DNA from: Variovorax sp. 54 | GTDB taxonomy: Bacteria; Pseudomonadota; Gammaproteobacteria; Burkholderiales; Burkholderiaceae_C | Length of the DNA stretch: 64,000 nt | Assembly: GCF_002754375.1 (NCBI RefSeq) | Contig: NZ_PEFF01000001.1 | Span: 3,244,501-3,308,500, forward strand | Reading direction: 5' to 3' | Part shown: in pieces, positions 32,739 through 41,399 of the stretch | Position numbering within the stretch: the stretch's first letter is position 1 | Layout: every line of letters begins with the position of its first letter | Notes under the pieces: model-generated | The model's database searches: none | Told to the model about the DNA's origin: nothing | The model's input: only the letters and a program-made list of their open reading frames with translations | Translations under genes and position numbers: made by a program

Positions 32739-35243
32739 TCAAACGCGGGGCGCCACGGGCGAGGCCTGACGTGCAGCGCGTGCCAGACACTCCCAGCACA
32801 CGGTCTGTGCCGTGGGACCAGGCTTCTTGTCCGGCCCCGGTGTCCCATGCATCGCGGCATGCTCGATCCACGTGCCCAGCGTACCGTGCCGGATGCCGCC
32901 TTCGCTCCATTCGCTGAAGCTGGTGCCGCCGTTGATCGTGACCTTCTTCTTGGCGGTGATGTAGACCGTGTCTTCGGTGCTCACGATGTCGATGTCTTTC
33001 AAGGCAGTGGCCTCGATGGCGTCGCTTTGGGCTTCGATGCGGATGTCACCTTGCGAGGCAAAGGCCTTGATGCCGCTCTTGAGCGTGAAGATGCGCATGC
33101 CTTCCGCCACGCTGGCGAGGATGCGCTGGGCGGCGCTCAGGGAGGTGTGGCCGCCGCTGGTGAGCTGGATGTGTGTGCCGGTGTGCGCATGCAGGTGAGT
33201 GGTCGCCGTGGCTGCGATGTCTGCGGGACTGGCCAGCACGAGATGCGGTGCGGCCAGCTCGGGGAAGCGGCCTTCGGTCGATGGGCTGCCGTGACCCCGG
33301 AGGTCTTCGTTCTGCTGCTTGATGGCTTGCGCGACGGTGGACTGGTCGTCGTTGCTGTCTTGAGCTTCGGCTGTGCGGGCCGCTTCGGCCAGGCCTTCGA
33401 TCTGGTCGCGTGCGCTCGTCAGGCGTTGGATGGTTTCGCCCATGTCTTTGGCGTGGCGGGCCGCATCGGGGCGGCCTTCGGTCGTGATGAGCATGCCGTC
33501 CTGCGCCCGAAGCACCCCATGGGCATCCGTCCTCAGCTCGAACCCCTCTCCCCTCGGGTCTTTCCTGCCTGCGTTGTCCTCGATGCGCGTGATCGCTCCC
33601 AGGCTCAGGCTTGAGCTCTGGTGATCACTCTTGAGTTGCACCTGGATTTTTTCGGCCGTGTCGTCCAGGATCAGGTGATTCGATCTGCCCGCTGCACTGT
33701 TCCCTCCACCTTCCGTCAGCTCCCGGCTCCTGAACCCGCTCAATGCACTCTGGCCAGGGAGTTGCCACGGCGGCAGGTTCACCTGGTTGTGCACTCTTCC
33801 CATGCAGATCGGCAGGTCCGCATCTCCTGCGATGAAGCTGACGATGACCTCCTGGCCAATGCGCGGAATCTGGATGCCCCCGAGCTGGTTGCCTGCCCAA
33901 GGTGAACTCACCCTTACCCAGCAGCTACTGTGCTGGTTCTTCTCTCCCAGCCGATCCCAGGGGAACTGCACCTTGATGCGCCCCAGCTCGTCGGTCCACA
34001 GGTTCTGCCCCTCGGGGCCCACCACCAGCGCCACCTGGGGGCCGACCATCGCGGGCCTGGGCTGTGTCGGTTCGGGGCGCAATGGTTCGGTCACCGGGTG
34101 CGCGGTGAAGTCGACCTGCACGCGCCACTGCTGCTTGCGGTCAGGATTGGCTTCTCGGTTCTGGCTGTCTTCAGCGACGTCTTCGATGAGGAAGCGGGTG
34201 TCCAGGATCAGGTACTCGGCATTGGCCGATTCCCTGGGGTGCTTCCTCAACTGGAAGGTGCACCCAGGCACCATGCCTCGAAGGTTGCCGCTGGCCTGGG
34301 CTCTGGCGCCGTGGGTGCGCAGTGCCTGCATGCGCAGCAGGGACAGCAGGCGACCTTCGCCGTGAGGGTCAGTGCTTGTATCTGTACCTGCATTGGGCTG
34401 GGCGTAGTGACTGCCTCCCGCTGCGGATGCATGCCACTGGTAGACCTCGCCCTCGGCCTGCCCCGTGGGGCGCGGGTCAGTTCGAGAAATACCCAGATCC
34501 GCCCTGGGGCGCGTGTAGTCGTAGTCCCGGGTGGCGTACTTCCCACTGGTGAGTTGATGCGCAGGCACAAAGCTGTGGATGTACTCGGCATCGATCTTCC
34601 AGCCTGGGGCGTGGTATTCCACCTGCTCGTACAGCGGATCGCCGGCTGCATAGGCCCCCATGGCATCCGAGAGCACCAGGCGGTGTTTGCCGTCCGAGTG
34701 CTCAAAGTGATAGCTGATGCCCCATTCCTGGCACAGGCGACAGAAGAAGGCGAAGTCGCTCTCGTTGAACTGGGTCTGGTAGTCGCGCACCGGGTAGTGC
34801 TCGATCAGGCGCTTGTCCACGGGGAAGGCATAGCCGGCGAGCAGCGCGTCCAGGATCTGCACGACGCTGAGGTTCTGGAAGATCCTGCAGTCGGTGCGCA
34901 GGGTGGCCATGTGCAGCCAGGGGCGAAGGGTGAGCTTGTACTGGACGTGGCGGCCTTCTTCGCCCCACAGGGCCGCGTCGGTGATCAGAGCGTTGATCTG
35001 GCGAGGAGGAGAGCCATCGAGTTCGATCTCGCAGCTGATCTCCCGGCCGATGAAGGCATCGAGGTCGAAGTCCGCGGCGATAGAGACGCCGGACAGACCC
35101 AGCACATCCGGGGTCTTGAGGAACAGCTCGTAGGCAAACAGGCCATTGAGCCCCTCATGCCCTGACAGCCGCACGGGCTCCAGTGCAGCCCGACCAAGAA
35201 CAACAGGGATCGCAGCAGAAGAAACAGACAGCGTGCGCGGCAT
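32739..35243 (-). CDS. vgrG: VgrG type VI secretion spike protein
   Basis: The 834-residue spike shows the gp27-like base (about 1-370, with the SDFAFFCRLCQEWGISYHF region), the gp5 OB-fold (WTDELGRIKVQFPWDRLG, then PRIGQEVIVSFIAGD and PICMGRVHN), and a DUF2345 C-terminal beta-helix extension (about 640-800) ending KKKVTINGGTSF. A final 40-residue tail carries a CWEC pair. I prefer the ATG at 35243, eight bases after AGGA, over a TTG two codons upstream. No other type VI structural genes are in the window, so this is an orphan vgrG island with adaptor, effector and immunity candidates downstream. Confidence 0.93.
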   Translation of the reverse strand: MPRTLSVSSAAIPVVLGRAALEPVRLSGHEGLNGLFAYELFLKTPDVLGLSGVSIAADFDLDAFIGREISCEIELDGSPPRQINALITDAALWGEEGRHVQYKLTLRPWLHMATLRTDCRIFQNLSVVQILDALLAGYAFPVDKRLIEHYPVRDYQTQFNESDFAFFCRLCQEWGISYHFEHSDGKHRLVLSDAMGAYAAGDPLYEQVEYHAPGWKIDAEYIHSFVPAHQLTSGKYATRDYDYTRPRADLGISRTDPRPTGQAEGEVYQWHASAAGGSHYAQPNAGTDTSTDPHGEGRLLSLLRMQALRTHGARAQASGNLRGMVPGCTFQLRKHPRESANAEYLILDTRFLIEDVAEDSQNREANPDRKQQWRVQVDFTAHPVTEPLRPEPTQPRPAMVGPQVALVVGPEGQNLWTDELGRIKVQFPWDRLGEKNQHSSCWVRVSSPWAGNQLGGIQIPRIGQEVIVSFIAGDADLPICMGRVHNQVNLPPWQLPGQSALSGFRSRELTEGGGNSAAGRSNHLILDDTAEKIQVQLKSDHQSSSLSLGAITRIEDNAGRKDPRGEGFELRTDAHGVLRAQDGMLITTEGRPDAARHAKDMGETIQRLTSARDQIEGLAEAARTAEAQDSNDDQSTVAQAIKQQNEDLRGHGSPSTEGRFPELAAPHLVLASPADIAATATTHLHAHTGTHIQLTSGGHTSLSAAQRILASVAEGMRIFTLKSGIKAFASQGDIRIEAQSDAIEATALKDIDIVSTEDTVYITAKKKVTINGGTSFSEWSEGGIRHGTLGTWIEHAAMHGTPGPDKKPGPTAQTVCWECLARAARQASPVAPRV

Positions 35244-35273
35244 CGACAACGTCCTGGAGAGGAAAAGAGGTCG

Positions 35274-35295
35274 GCGCAGTCTGCAGGGACTGCGC
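35274..35295. promoter_or_regulatory. Perfect 8-bp hairpin in the vgrG leader
   Basis: GCGCAGTC (35274-35281) and GACTGCGC (35288-35295) form a perfect stem with a six-base loop, 31 bp upstream of the vgrG start. It has no U-run, so it is more likely an operator or a leader hairpin than a terminator. Confidence 0.45.
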
Positions 35296-35383
35296 AGCGC
35301 ACACTGCGAACAATCGTCACCTCACGTGCTGCCCGTCAAAAAGGGCGGGGCAAGCGCGAAGAAGTTGACGCTGAAGGGCCGGC

Positions 35384-36487
35384 TCAGCCCAGCGCCGGAT
35401 AGTCCGTATACCCCTTCACCCCACCCCCATACATCGTCGCCTTGTCCAGCTCATTCAACGGCGCGTTCTCGCGCAGTCGACGCACCAGGTCGGGGTTCGA
35501 GATGAAGGGCTTGCCGAAGGCCACGAGGTCGTCGCCTTCCTTCAGCGCTTCTTCGGCCAGCGGGCGGTCGTAGCCGTTGTTGACCATCCAGGCGGCCTTG
35601 CCACCGGCGGCGCGGTAGGCGGCCTTGAGGGCTTCGTAGTCGAAGGGGCGGTCGGCGATTTCGCGGGGGCCGCCGGTGGCGCCTTCGATGATGTGGATGT
35701 ACGCCAGGTTCAGCGGAGCAAGCTGCTTCACGACGTAGGTGAACAGTGGCTGCGGGTCGCTGTCGTGCGCGTCGTTGGCGGGCGTGACGGGCGACAGGCG
35801 GATGCCGGTCTTGCCGCCGCCGACGGCGTCGACCACGGCGCGCGTGGACTCGAGCAGCAGGCGCGCGCGGTTCTCGATGGAACCGCCGTAGTCGTCGGTG
35901 CGCTTGTTGCTGCCGTCTTTCAGGAACTGGTCGAGCAGGTAGCCGTTGGCGCCGTGCAGTTCGACGCCGTCGAAGCCCGCGGTCTCGACGGCGCTGCGTG
36001 CAGCTACCGCAAAGGCGTGGACGATGCCGGGCAGCTCGGCTGCGTCGAGTGCGCGCGGCTCCGAGGTTTCGACAAAAGTGGGCACGCCGTCCTTGATGAG
36101 CACGGTCTTGGTCTTGGCGGTGATGGCCGAGGGCGCGACGGGCTTGCCGCCACCGGGTTGCAGTTCGGTGTGCGAGACGCGACCCACGTGCCACAGCTGC
36201 ACGACGATCTTGCCGCCCTGGGCGTGCACGGCGTGGGTCACACGCTTCCAGGCGTCGAGCTGTTCGGTGCCGTAGAGGCCGGGCACGTCGGCGTAGCCCT
36301 GGCCCTGGTGGCTGATGGCGGTGGCTTCGGTGATGAGCAGGCCGGCACTGGCGCGCTGGGCGTAGTAGGTGGCGGCGATGTCGGGCGGGATCGCATTGGG
36401 CGAGCGGTTGCGCGTGAGCGGCGCCATCACGATGCGGTTGGCGAGCTGCAGGTCGCCGGCCTGGACGGGGTCGAAGAGGGTGGACAT
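35384..36487 (-). CDS. nemA: Old Yellow Enzyme-family alkene reductase
   Basis: The 367-residue FMN-dependent, NAD(P)H-dependent reductase acts on alpha,beta-unsaturated carbonyls, nitroesters or N-ethylmaleimide. The sequence starts STLFDPVQAGDLQLANRIVMAPLTRNR, has QLWHVGRVSH, the substrate-binding pair in GVELHGANGYLLDQFLKDGSNKRTDDYGG (His and Asn of HGAN), and VAFGKPFISNPDLV at the C-terminus. The length and motifs fit the NemA/XenB class. It is on the same strand as vgrG but ends 141 bp before it and is probably not part of the island. Confidence 0.92.
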   Translation of the reverse strand: MSTLFDPVQAGDLQLANRIVMAPLTRNRSPNAIPPDIAATYYAQRASAGLLITEATAISHQGQGYADVPGLYGTEQLDAWKRVTHAVHAQGGKIVVQLWHVGRVSHTELQPGGGKPVAPSAITAKTKTVLIKDGVPTFVETSEPRALDAAELPGIVHAFAVAARSAVETAGFDGVELHGANGYLLDQFLKDGSNKRTDDYGGSIENRARLLLESTRAVVDAVGGGKTGIRLSPVTPANDAHDSDPQPLFTYVVKQLAPLNLAYIHIIEGATGGPREIADRPFDYEALKAAYRAAGGKAAWMVNNGYDRPLAEEALKEGDDLVAFGKPFISNPDLVRRLRENAPLNELDKATMYGGGVKGYTDYPALG

Positions 36488-36572
36488 CGTGAAACGGAGG
36501 GCAAAGTTGAAACAGGCCCGAGGCTAAGCCGCCCGTCTCAACCCTGCTGTCGCACGGTTGTCCCGATTGGTG

Positions 36573-38399
36573 CTAAGGAAGCGGCCGCGCCAGCAACGCC
36601 GGGTTCACGCGCACGGGCAGCGCCAGCAGGATCTGTCCCATGCCCTTGCCGAGCGGATCGTTGCGCAGCGAGGCCATGCCGCCGCCACCGAGCGCCTGTT
36701 CGCAGACGAAGTTGAAGGCATGGATGCCGGGGACCTCGTGGCGCGTGACGGGGCCCTGCACGAGGTGCGCGAGCCATGCGGCCACGCGCGCCTCGGTGAG
36801 TTGCGCGCGCAAGAGCGGCAGCAAGTCGGGATGGCGCGCGATGACGCCGATGTTCGAGGTGTCGCCCTTGTCGCCGCTGCGGGCCCACGCGAGGCGGATC
36901 AGCGGGACTTCGATAGCGTCGTCGCCGGGCGTGGCGAGGGGCAGGGCGTCGGTGCTGCGCGCAGCCGGCGAGGTGTCGGGGAATGCCACGGTGGGCGGCA
37001 CATCGATGGCTTGCCCATCGACGCGCACCTGCGGGCTCACACGCGCCTTGTCGAGCAGGAACGCGTACTGCCGGATCGACGGCGACACCGAGGCGCGTCC
37101 GCCGCCCGCACCGGTGGTGCCGGGTGACCACGAGGTGCCGGCGGGTGCGACCTCGCGCGCGAAGAGCTCCAGCGCGTCCTTGCGCGGATGCGTCACCGCG
37201 AGCCGCAGCACGGCCTCGCGGATCTGCTGCGCCTGTGGCTGCGCATGCGGACCGTAGCAGGACTCTGCACCGAGCACTTCGAGCTGCGTGCCGCTGTAGG
37301 GCCCGATGCCCTGTTGTGCGAAGAGGGCGCCGGTGCGCGCAAGGATCGCCTCGCCCGTGCGCCGCGCCTTGGCCACCGCCTCGAAGCCGACGATCGTGAG
37401 TTGCGCCGCGGTCTTGAAGCCGTCGACATACGTGGCGCAGACCTTGTAGCTGCCGGTGGGGGCGCGGCCACGCGTGCCGTGCACGCGCACGCGGTGCTCA
37501 CCAGCCTGTTCGATGCGCACCTGCGTGAAGTCGGCCACCACGTCGGGCAGCAGGTAGGCCGCGGGGTCACCGATTTCGTAGAGCATCTGCTCGCCAACGA
37601 CAGCGGGCGTGAGCTTGCCGCCGGTGCCCGCGGGCTTGGTGACGACGAAACTGCCGTCGGCGCTGCATTCGACAATCGGGTAGCCGATGTTCGGCCAGTC
37701 GGGCACGGTGTCCCAGTCGGTGTGCAGGCCGCCGGTGGCCTGGCAGCCGCACTCGATGATGTGGCCCGCGAGGCTGCCCGCAGCCAGGCGGTCGAAGTCG
37801 CCGGGCTGCCATTGGAATTCGTGCATCAACACACCGAGCGTGACGGCCGAATCGACGCAGCGGCCGGTGATGACGACCTGTGCGCCCGCGTCGAGCGCGG
37901 CCTGGATCGGGCGCGCGCCCAGGTAGGCGTTGGCGCTGAGCACGCGCTCGGGCAGCGGCGCGCCGCTTTGCAGTTCGCGCACGGGCGGTTGCGACAGGCG
38001 CAGTTCGGGCAGCAGCGGCGACACGTCGTCGCCGCTGACCACGGCGATCTTCAGCGTGACGCCTTGCTCGGCGGCCAGTGCGGCGAGCGCATCGGCGCAG
38101 CCTTGCGGATTGACGCCGCCCGCATTGCTCACGACGCGGATGCCTTGTTCCACAACGTCTTTCAGCACAGCCGTCATGGCGACCGCAACGAAGTCGGTCG
38201 CGTAGCCCAGCTCGGGCTTCTTGAGCCGCGCACCCGCGAGGATCGACATGGTGAGTTCGGCGAGGTAGTCGAACACGAGGTAGTCGATCTGCCCGCTGGC
38301 CACGAGCTGCGGCGCGCCGACGCTGCTGTCGCCCCAGAAGCCGGAGGCGCCGCCGATGCGCACGACGCGTGGGTTGGTGGTGTTGCTGCTGCTGTTCAT
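36573..38399 (-). CDS. AtuA-like protein (DUF1446)
   Basis: The 608-residue protein belongs to the acyclic terpene utilisation AtuA family. The N-terminal 450 residues form the DUF1446 domain (RIGGASGFWGDSS, VSNAGGVNPQGCADAL, VITGRCVDSAV), and the last 105 residues form the ferredoxin-fold domain often fused to it (IRLAWARSGDKGDTSNIGVIAR). The biochemical role is not established; the family is linked to catabolism of branched acyl-CoA compounds. The start overlaps the stop of the enoyl-CoA hydratase gene (ATGA), so the two act together. No acyl-CoA carboxylase genes accompany them, so a full Atu or Liu pathway is not encoded here. Confidence 0.85.
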   Translation of the reverse strand: MNSSSNTTNPRVVRIGGASGFWGDSSVGAPQLVASGQIDYLVFDYLAELTMSILAGARLKKPELGYATDFVAVAMTAVLKDVVEQGIRVVSNAGGVNPQGCADALAALAAEQGVTLKIAVVSGDDVSPLLPELRLSQPPVRELQSGAPLPERVLSANAYLGARPIQAALDAGAQVVITGRCVDSAVTLGVLMHEFQWQPGDFDRLAAGSLAGHIIECGCQATGGLHTDWDTVPDWPNIGYPIVECSADGSFVVTKPAGTGGKLTPAVVGEQMLYEIGDPAAYLLPDVVADFTQVRIEQAGEHRVRVHGTRGRAPTGSYKVCATYVDGFKTAAQLTIVGFEAVAKARRTGEAILARTGALFAQQGIGPYSGTQLEVLGAESCYGPHAQPQAQQIREAVLRLAVTHPRKDALELFAREVAPAGTSWSPGTTGAGGGRASVSPSIRQYAFLLDKARVSPQVRVDGQAIDVPPTVAFPDTSPAARSTDALPLATPGDDAIEVPLIRLAWARSGDKGDTSNIGVIARHPDLLPLLRAQLTEARVAAWLAHLVQGPVTRHEVPGIHAFNFVCEQALGGGGMASLRNDPLGKGMGQILLALPVRVNPALLARPLP

Positions 38400-39196
38400 C
38401 GTCCACTCCATTGCGGCTTGCGCTTCTCGCGGAAGGCGAGTTGTCCTTCGGCCGCATCTTCGGTGAGCGCGAACAGGCCGATCTGGCTTTCGGTGAAGGC
38501 CATCGATTCTTCGAAGGCCATGGCCTCGATCTTCTTCATGGTGTACAGGCCGCGGCGGATGGCGGCGGGCGACTTGTCGAGCAGGCGGCCGAGCAGCCAG
38601 TCGACGCTGTCGTCGACGTCGTCGCTCACGCGGTTGACGAGCTTCAGTTCGAGCGCCTGCGCGGCGTCGATCGGTTCGCCGGTGATGCACATCTCGGCCA
38701 GCACGCGGCGCGGCAAGAGGCCGCCGAGCACGCTGAGCACCTGCGCGGGAAACACACCGACCTTGACCTCGGGCAGGCCGAACACGGCCTGGCGGCTGGC
38801 CACCGCCATGTCGCACATCGCCATGAGGCCCATGCCGCCCGCCATGCACGCGCCGTTGATGCGCGCAATCAACGGCACGGTCGACTGCCGGGCCTGGCGA
38901 AAGAGGTTGGCCATGCCCTGGTAGGGCGCGGCGTAGTCGAACTTGAACGAGGTGCCGCTCTGCAGATCGGCGCCCGCGCAGAAGGCGCGCGTGCCGGCGC
39001 CGGTGAGGACCACGGCGCGCACGGCGGTGTCGCGGTCGGCGCGGGCCAGCGCATCCGACAGGCCATCGAGCACGGCCGCGTTGATGGCGTTGCGGCGCTC
39101 CTGGCGGTCGATGGTGAGCCACATGACGGGCCCGCGCATCTCCTCGCGCAGTTCGACGGGAGAGGGCGAAGAAGAAGGGGGAGGTGATTCGGACAT
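38396..39196 (-). CDS. Enoyl-CoA hydratase/isomerase family protein
   Basis: The 266-residue crotonase-fold enzyme has RNAINAAVLDGL, the oxyanion loop AFCAGADLQSG, and RINGACMAGGMGLMAMCDMAV. The two acidic residues of true hydratases are partly replaced around GLPEVKVGVFPAQ, where a Glu is kept, as in methylglutaconyl- or isohexenylglutaconyl-CoA hydratases. A Ser/Pro-rich 15-residue N-terminal tail precedes the fold. It is the first gene of a two-gene operon with the AtuA-like gene, fitting hydration of a branched unsaturated acyl-CoA. Confidence 0.87.
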   Translation of the reverse strand: MSESPPPSSSPSPVELREEMRGPVMWLTIDRQERRNAINAAVLDGLSDALARADRDTAVRAVVLTGAGTRAFCAGADLQSGTSFKFDYAAPYQGMANLFRQARQSTVPLIARINGACMAGGMGLMAMCDMAVASRQAVFGLPEVKVGVFPAQVLSVLGGLLPRRVLAEMCITGEPIDAAQALELKLVNRVSDDVDDSVDWLLGRLLDKSPAAIRRGLYTMKKIEAMAFEESMAFTESQIGLFALTEDAAEGQLAFREKRKPQWSGR

Positions 39197-39235
39197 GGCG
39201 CGGCTTCCTGGTGACGGATGCTCGAGCGTCGCCCG

Positions 39236-39260
39236 AAAAAAAAGCCGCGGCATGCGGCTT
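39236..39260 (-). terminator. Rho-independent terminator after the GST gene
   Basis: On the minus strand AAGCCGC-ATGCC-GCGGCTT is followed by eight T residues. It lies 74 bp beyond the GST stop and separates that gene from the enoyl-CoA hydratase operon. Confidence 0.85.
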
Positions 39261-39333
39261 GTGGCTGCGGTGACCCGGGTTTTCCCTTGAGTGGCCCGGA
39301 TCGCCGCTGGCGTCGCCTTCTGCGCGCTTTGGC

Positions 39334-39942
39334 TTACTTCAGCAGGCCTTCGGCCTTCATTGCTTCCTGAACGGCGGGGCGGGCGCCAACGCGCGCGTGC
39401 CAGGCCAGGACGTTGGTGAAGCTGGCGATGTTGAGGCCGGTGAGCTTGGCCCAGTTGGTGACGGTGAACAGGTAGCCGTCGGCCACGCTGAAATGCTCGC
39501 CCATCAGGTACTGCTTGTTGGCGAGTTCGGTGTCGAGCCACTGGAAGCGGGAGGTGAGCCGGTCCTTGGCGATGGTCTTGGCTTCTTCGGGCATGGCCGG
39601 GTTGAACAGCGGGCTGAAGCCCTTGTGCATCTCGGTGCCGATGAAGGTCAGCCATTCCTGCAGGCGGTAGCGCGGCATCGTGCCGTTGGCGGGCGCGAGG
39701 TTCTTGGTGGGGGCCAGGTCGGCAATGTACTGAACGATGGCCGGGCCTTCGCGCAGGCGGGTGCCGTCGTCGAGTTCGAGCATCGGCACGTAGCCCAGCG
39801 GGTTGATGCCGTAGTAGTCGGTGCCGTCCTGCAGCTTGTGGCTCTTGGTGCTGGCCAGCACGGGCTCGAAGGCAATGCCGGCTTCGTGCAGCGCGATGTG
39901 GGGGGAGAGCGAGCAGGCGCCGGGCGAGTAGTACAGCTTCAT
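39334..39942 (-). CDS. Glutathione S-transferase (beta-class, GstA-like)
   Basis: The 202-residue protein starts MKLYYSPGACSLSPHIAL, the beta-class signature in which Cys10 contacts glutathione. The thioredoxin fold continues with NPLGYVPMLELDDG (cis-Pro) and LREGPAIVQYIADL (the SNAIL-equivalent), and the helical domain holds FSVADGYLFTVTNWA (conserved Asp). The enzyme should conjugate or reduce electrophiles. An in-frame start five codons upstream is rejected because the family begins at MKLYY. It is monocistronic, with a terminator behind it. Confidence 0.92.
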   Translation of the reverse strand: MKLYYSPGACSLSPHIALHEAGIAFEPVLASTKSHKLQDGTDYYGINPLGYVPMLELDDGTRLREGPAIVQYIADLAPTKNLAPANGTMPRYRLQEWLTFIGTEMHKGFSPLFNPAMPEEAKTIAKDRLTSRFQWLDTELANKQYLMGEHFSVADGYLFTVTNWAKLTGLNIASFTNVLAWHARVGARPAVQEAMKAEGLLK

Positions 39943-40132
39943 TCGAAAAAACTCCAATGGATAGAAGGGAAAGATCTGTGTGACCGCAGGGAATGCTAGC
40001 GGGTTTGGCTGCGTCGCGTTTTTGTCCTACGGCGGCTTGCGCGCGCCGACTATCGGGCGCCTGGCCGGGCCTTCCTACAGTCCGAACACGGCGGCGCATG
40101 CCCGCCGCAACGAAGCAAAGGAGTGGTTCACC

Positions 40133-40318
40133 ATGCTCAAGTACGCGATCATTTTTGCGGTCATCTCGCTCGTGGCAGGCCTGCTGGGCTTCGGCGGCGT
40201 GGCGGCCGGCGCGGCGGGCATCGCCAAGCTGCTGTTCGGCCTGTTCCTCGTGCTGGCAGTGCTGTTCGTGGTGCTGGCCGCACTCGGGGTCGGCGCGGTG
40301 AAGAAGGCGCTCGATTGA
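40133..40318 (+). CDS. DUF1328 small membrane protein (YtjA-like)
   Basis: The 61-residue peptide has two hydrophobic helices with Gly/Ala patterns ([20 protein letters not shown] and [20 protein letters not shown]) and matches the DUF1328 family found across Proteobacteria, often induced under stress. Role unknown. An AAAGGAG ribosome site lies six to twelve bases before the ATG. The transglutaminase gene follows immediately. Confidence 0.88.
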   Translation: MLKYAIIFAVISLVAGLLGFGGVAAGAAGIAKLLFGLFLVLAVLFVVLAALGVGAVKKALD

Positions 40319-40335
40319 CCGCCTTGCCGCATGCC

Positions 40336-41223
40336 ATGCACCTGTCGCACATCGACCTGCGCCTGGACTACGAGGTCGACGCGCCGGCGCACCTGCGGCT
40401 GAACATCGAGGCCGCGCGCACGGGTGCGCAGGCGGTGCTGGCCGAGACGCTGACCATCGAGCCGCCCGCGCGGCTGCGGGTGGGCTGCGAGGCCGACAGC
40501 GGCAATCGCTTCGTGCGCTTCGATGCCCAACCTGGGCCGCTGACCATCGCCTACCGCGCGACGGTGCGGCGCCCGGTGGTCCATGTGCCGGCCACTTTGC
40601 CCGAGGTGCCGGTGAGCCAGCTGCCCGATGCCGTGCTGGGCGACCTGCTGCCTACGCGCTATTGCGAGTCGGACCTGCTGGCACGCTGTGCGCAGCAGCT
40701 CTTCGGCGACCTGCCGCCGGGCATCGGCCGGGTGCAGGCGATTGCCGACTGGATCCACGACAGCATCGTCTACGTGCCGGGCAGCAGCGACTCGACCACC
40801 ACCGCGCGCGAGGTGTTCGTGCAGCGCGCCGGCGTGTGCCGCGACTTCGCGCACCTGGGCATCACCTTCTGCCGCACGCTCAACATCCCGGCGCGGCTGG
40901 TGGTGGGCTATGTGTGGTTCGACGAGCCGCCGCAGGATTTCCACGCCGTGTTCGAGGCCTGGCTCGGCGGGCAGTGGGTGCTGTTCGATCCGACGCGCAT
41001 GGCACCCGTCGACCGGCTGGTGCGCGTGGGCACGGGGCGCGACGCGAAGGACGTGGCCTTCTCCACGATCTTCGGCGCCGTGCGCATGACGGACAAGAAG
41101 CTCACGGTGCAGGAGCTGCAGGACGAACGCGCGGTGCCGCCGCGCACGCCGGCCCCCAGCGGCGAGTTGCGGGGCATCGAGAAGCCCGATCCGGTGTCGG
41201 AGCCTGCGCAAGTGCCCGCCTGA
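40336..41223 (+). CDS. Transglutaminase-like cysteine protease domain protein
   Basis: The 295-residue protein has an N-terminal beta domain (about 1-100) followed by the transglutaminase core: AGVCRDFAHLG with Cys168, QDFHAVFEAWL with the histidine, and VLFDPTRMAP with the aspartate, a complete triad. Bacterial members are usually proteases or amide-cleaving enzymes of unknown substrate, often encoded with proteasome-like or peptide-ligase genes, which are absent here. The ATG at 40336 gives the conserved HLSHIDLRLDYEV start; a TTG overlapping the DUF1328 stop at 40315 is possible. The two genes are probably cotranscribed. Confidence 0.85.
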   Translation: MHLSHIDLRLDYEVDAPAHLRLNIEAARTGAQAVLAETLTIEPPARLRVGCEADSGNRFVRFDAQPGPLTIAYRATVRRPVVHVPATLPEVPVSQLPDAVLGDLLPTRYCESDLLARCAQQLFGDLPPGIGRVQAIADWIHDSIVYVPGSSDSTTTAREVFVQRAGVCRDFAHLGITFCRTLNIPARLVVGYVWFDEPPQDFHAVFEAWLGGQWVLFDPTRMAPVDRLVRVGTGRDAKDVAFSTIFGAVRMTDKKLTVQELQDERAVPPRTPAPSGELRGIEKPDPVSEPAQVPA

Positions 41224-41226
41224 CGC

Positions 41227-41257
41227 GGGTTGTTTGCTATTAAAAATATAGCAACCC
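41227..41257. repeat. AT-loop hairpin TTGCTAT...ATAGCAA
   Basis: The arms TTGCTAT and ATAGCAA enclose a TAAAAAT loop, and outer GGGTT/AACCC arms pair around a small bulge. It sits 4 bp after the transglutaminase stop, where it may stop transcription, and resembles the hairpins at 2640 and 45722. Confidence 0.65.
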
Positions 41258-41399
41258 ACGCAATCCCGACGCGGGCTCTGGTCATTTTTGGCATGGCCCC
41301 CTAGCTTGTCCACACAGGGGGCACGACAGGGCATCGCCGCTTAAAATTAGTGCCCTTTTTTGCGCCGCGCACGCGTCCAGTGGTGCGCTCCTTTTTCCA

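Noticed and set aside
32724..32910. An N-terminal extension of the DUF4123 protein into vgrG
   Set aside because: It would overlap vgrG by more than 170 bp and adds Arg-rich non-conserved sequence; the ATG at 32724 is 14 bp after the vgrG stop.
35244..35249. TTG start for vgrG two codons upstream of the chosen ATG
   Set aside because: The AGGA ribosome site is only 2 bases from the TTG but 8 bases from the ATG.
41306..41314. The region upstream of mnmG as the chromosome origin
   Set aside because: Only one DnaA box with a mismatch (TTGTCCACA) is present in 176 bp, with no AT-rich unwinding stretch beyond a short TTAAAATTA.
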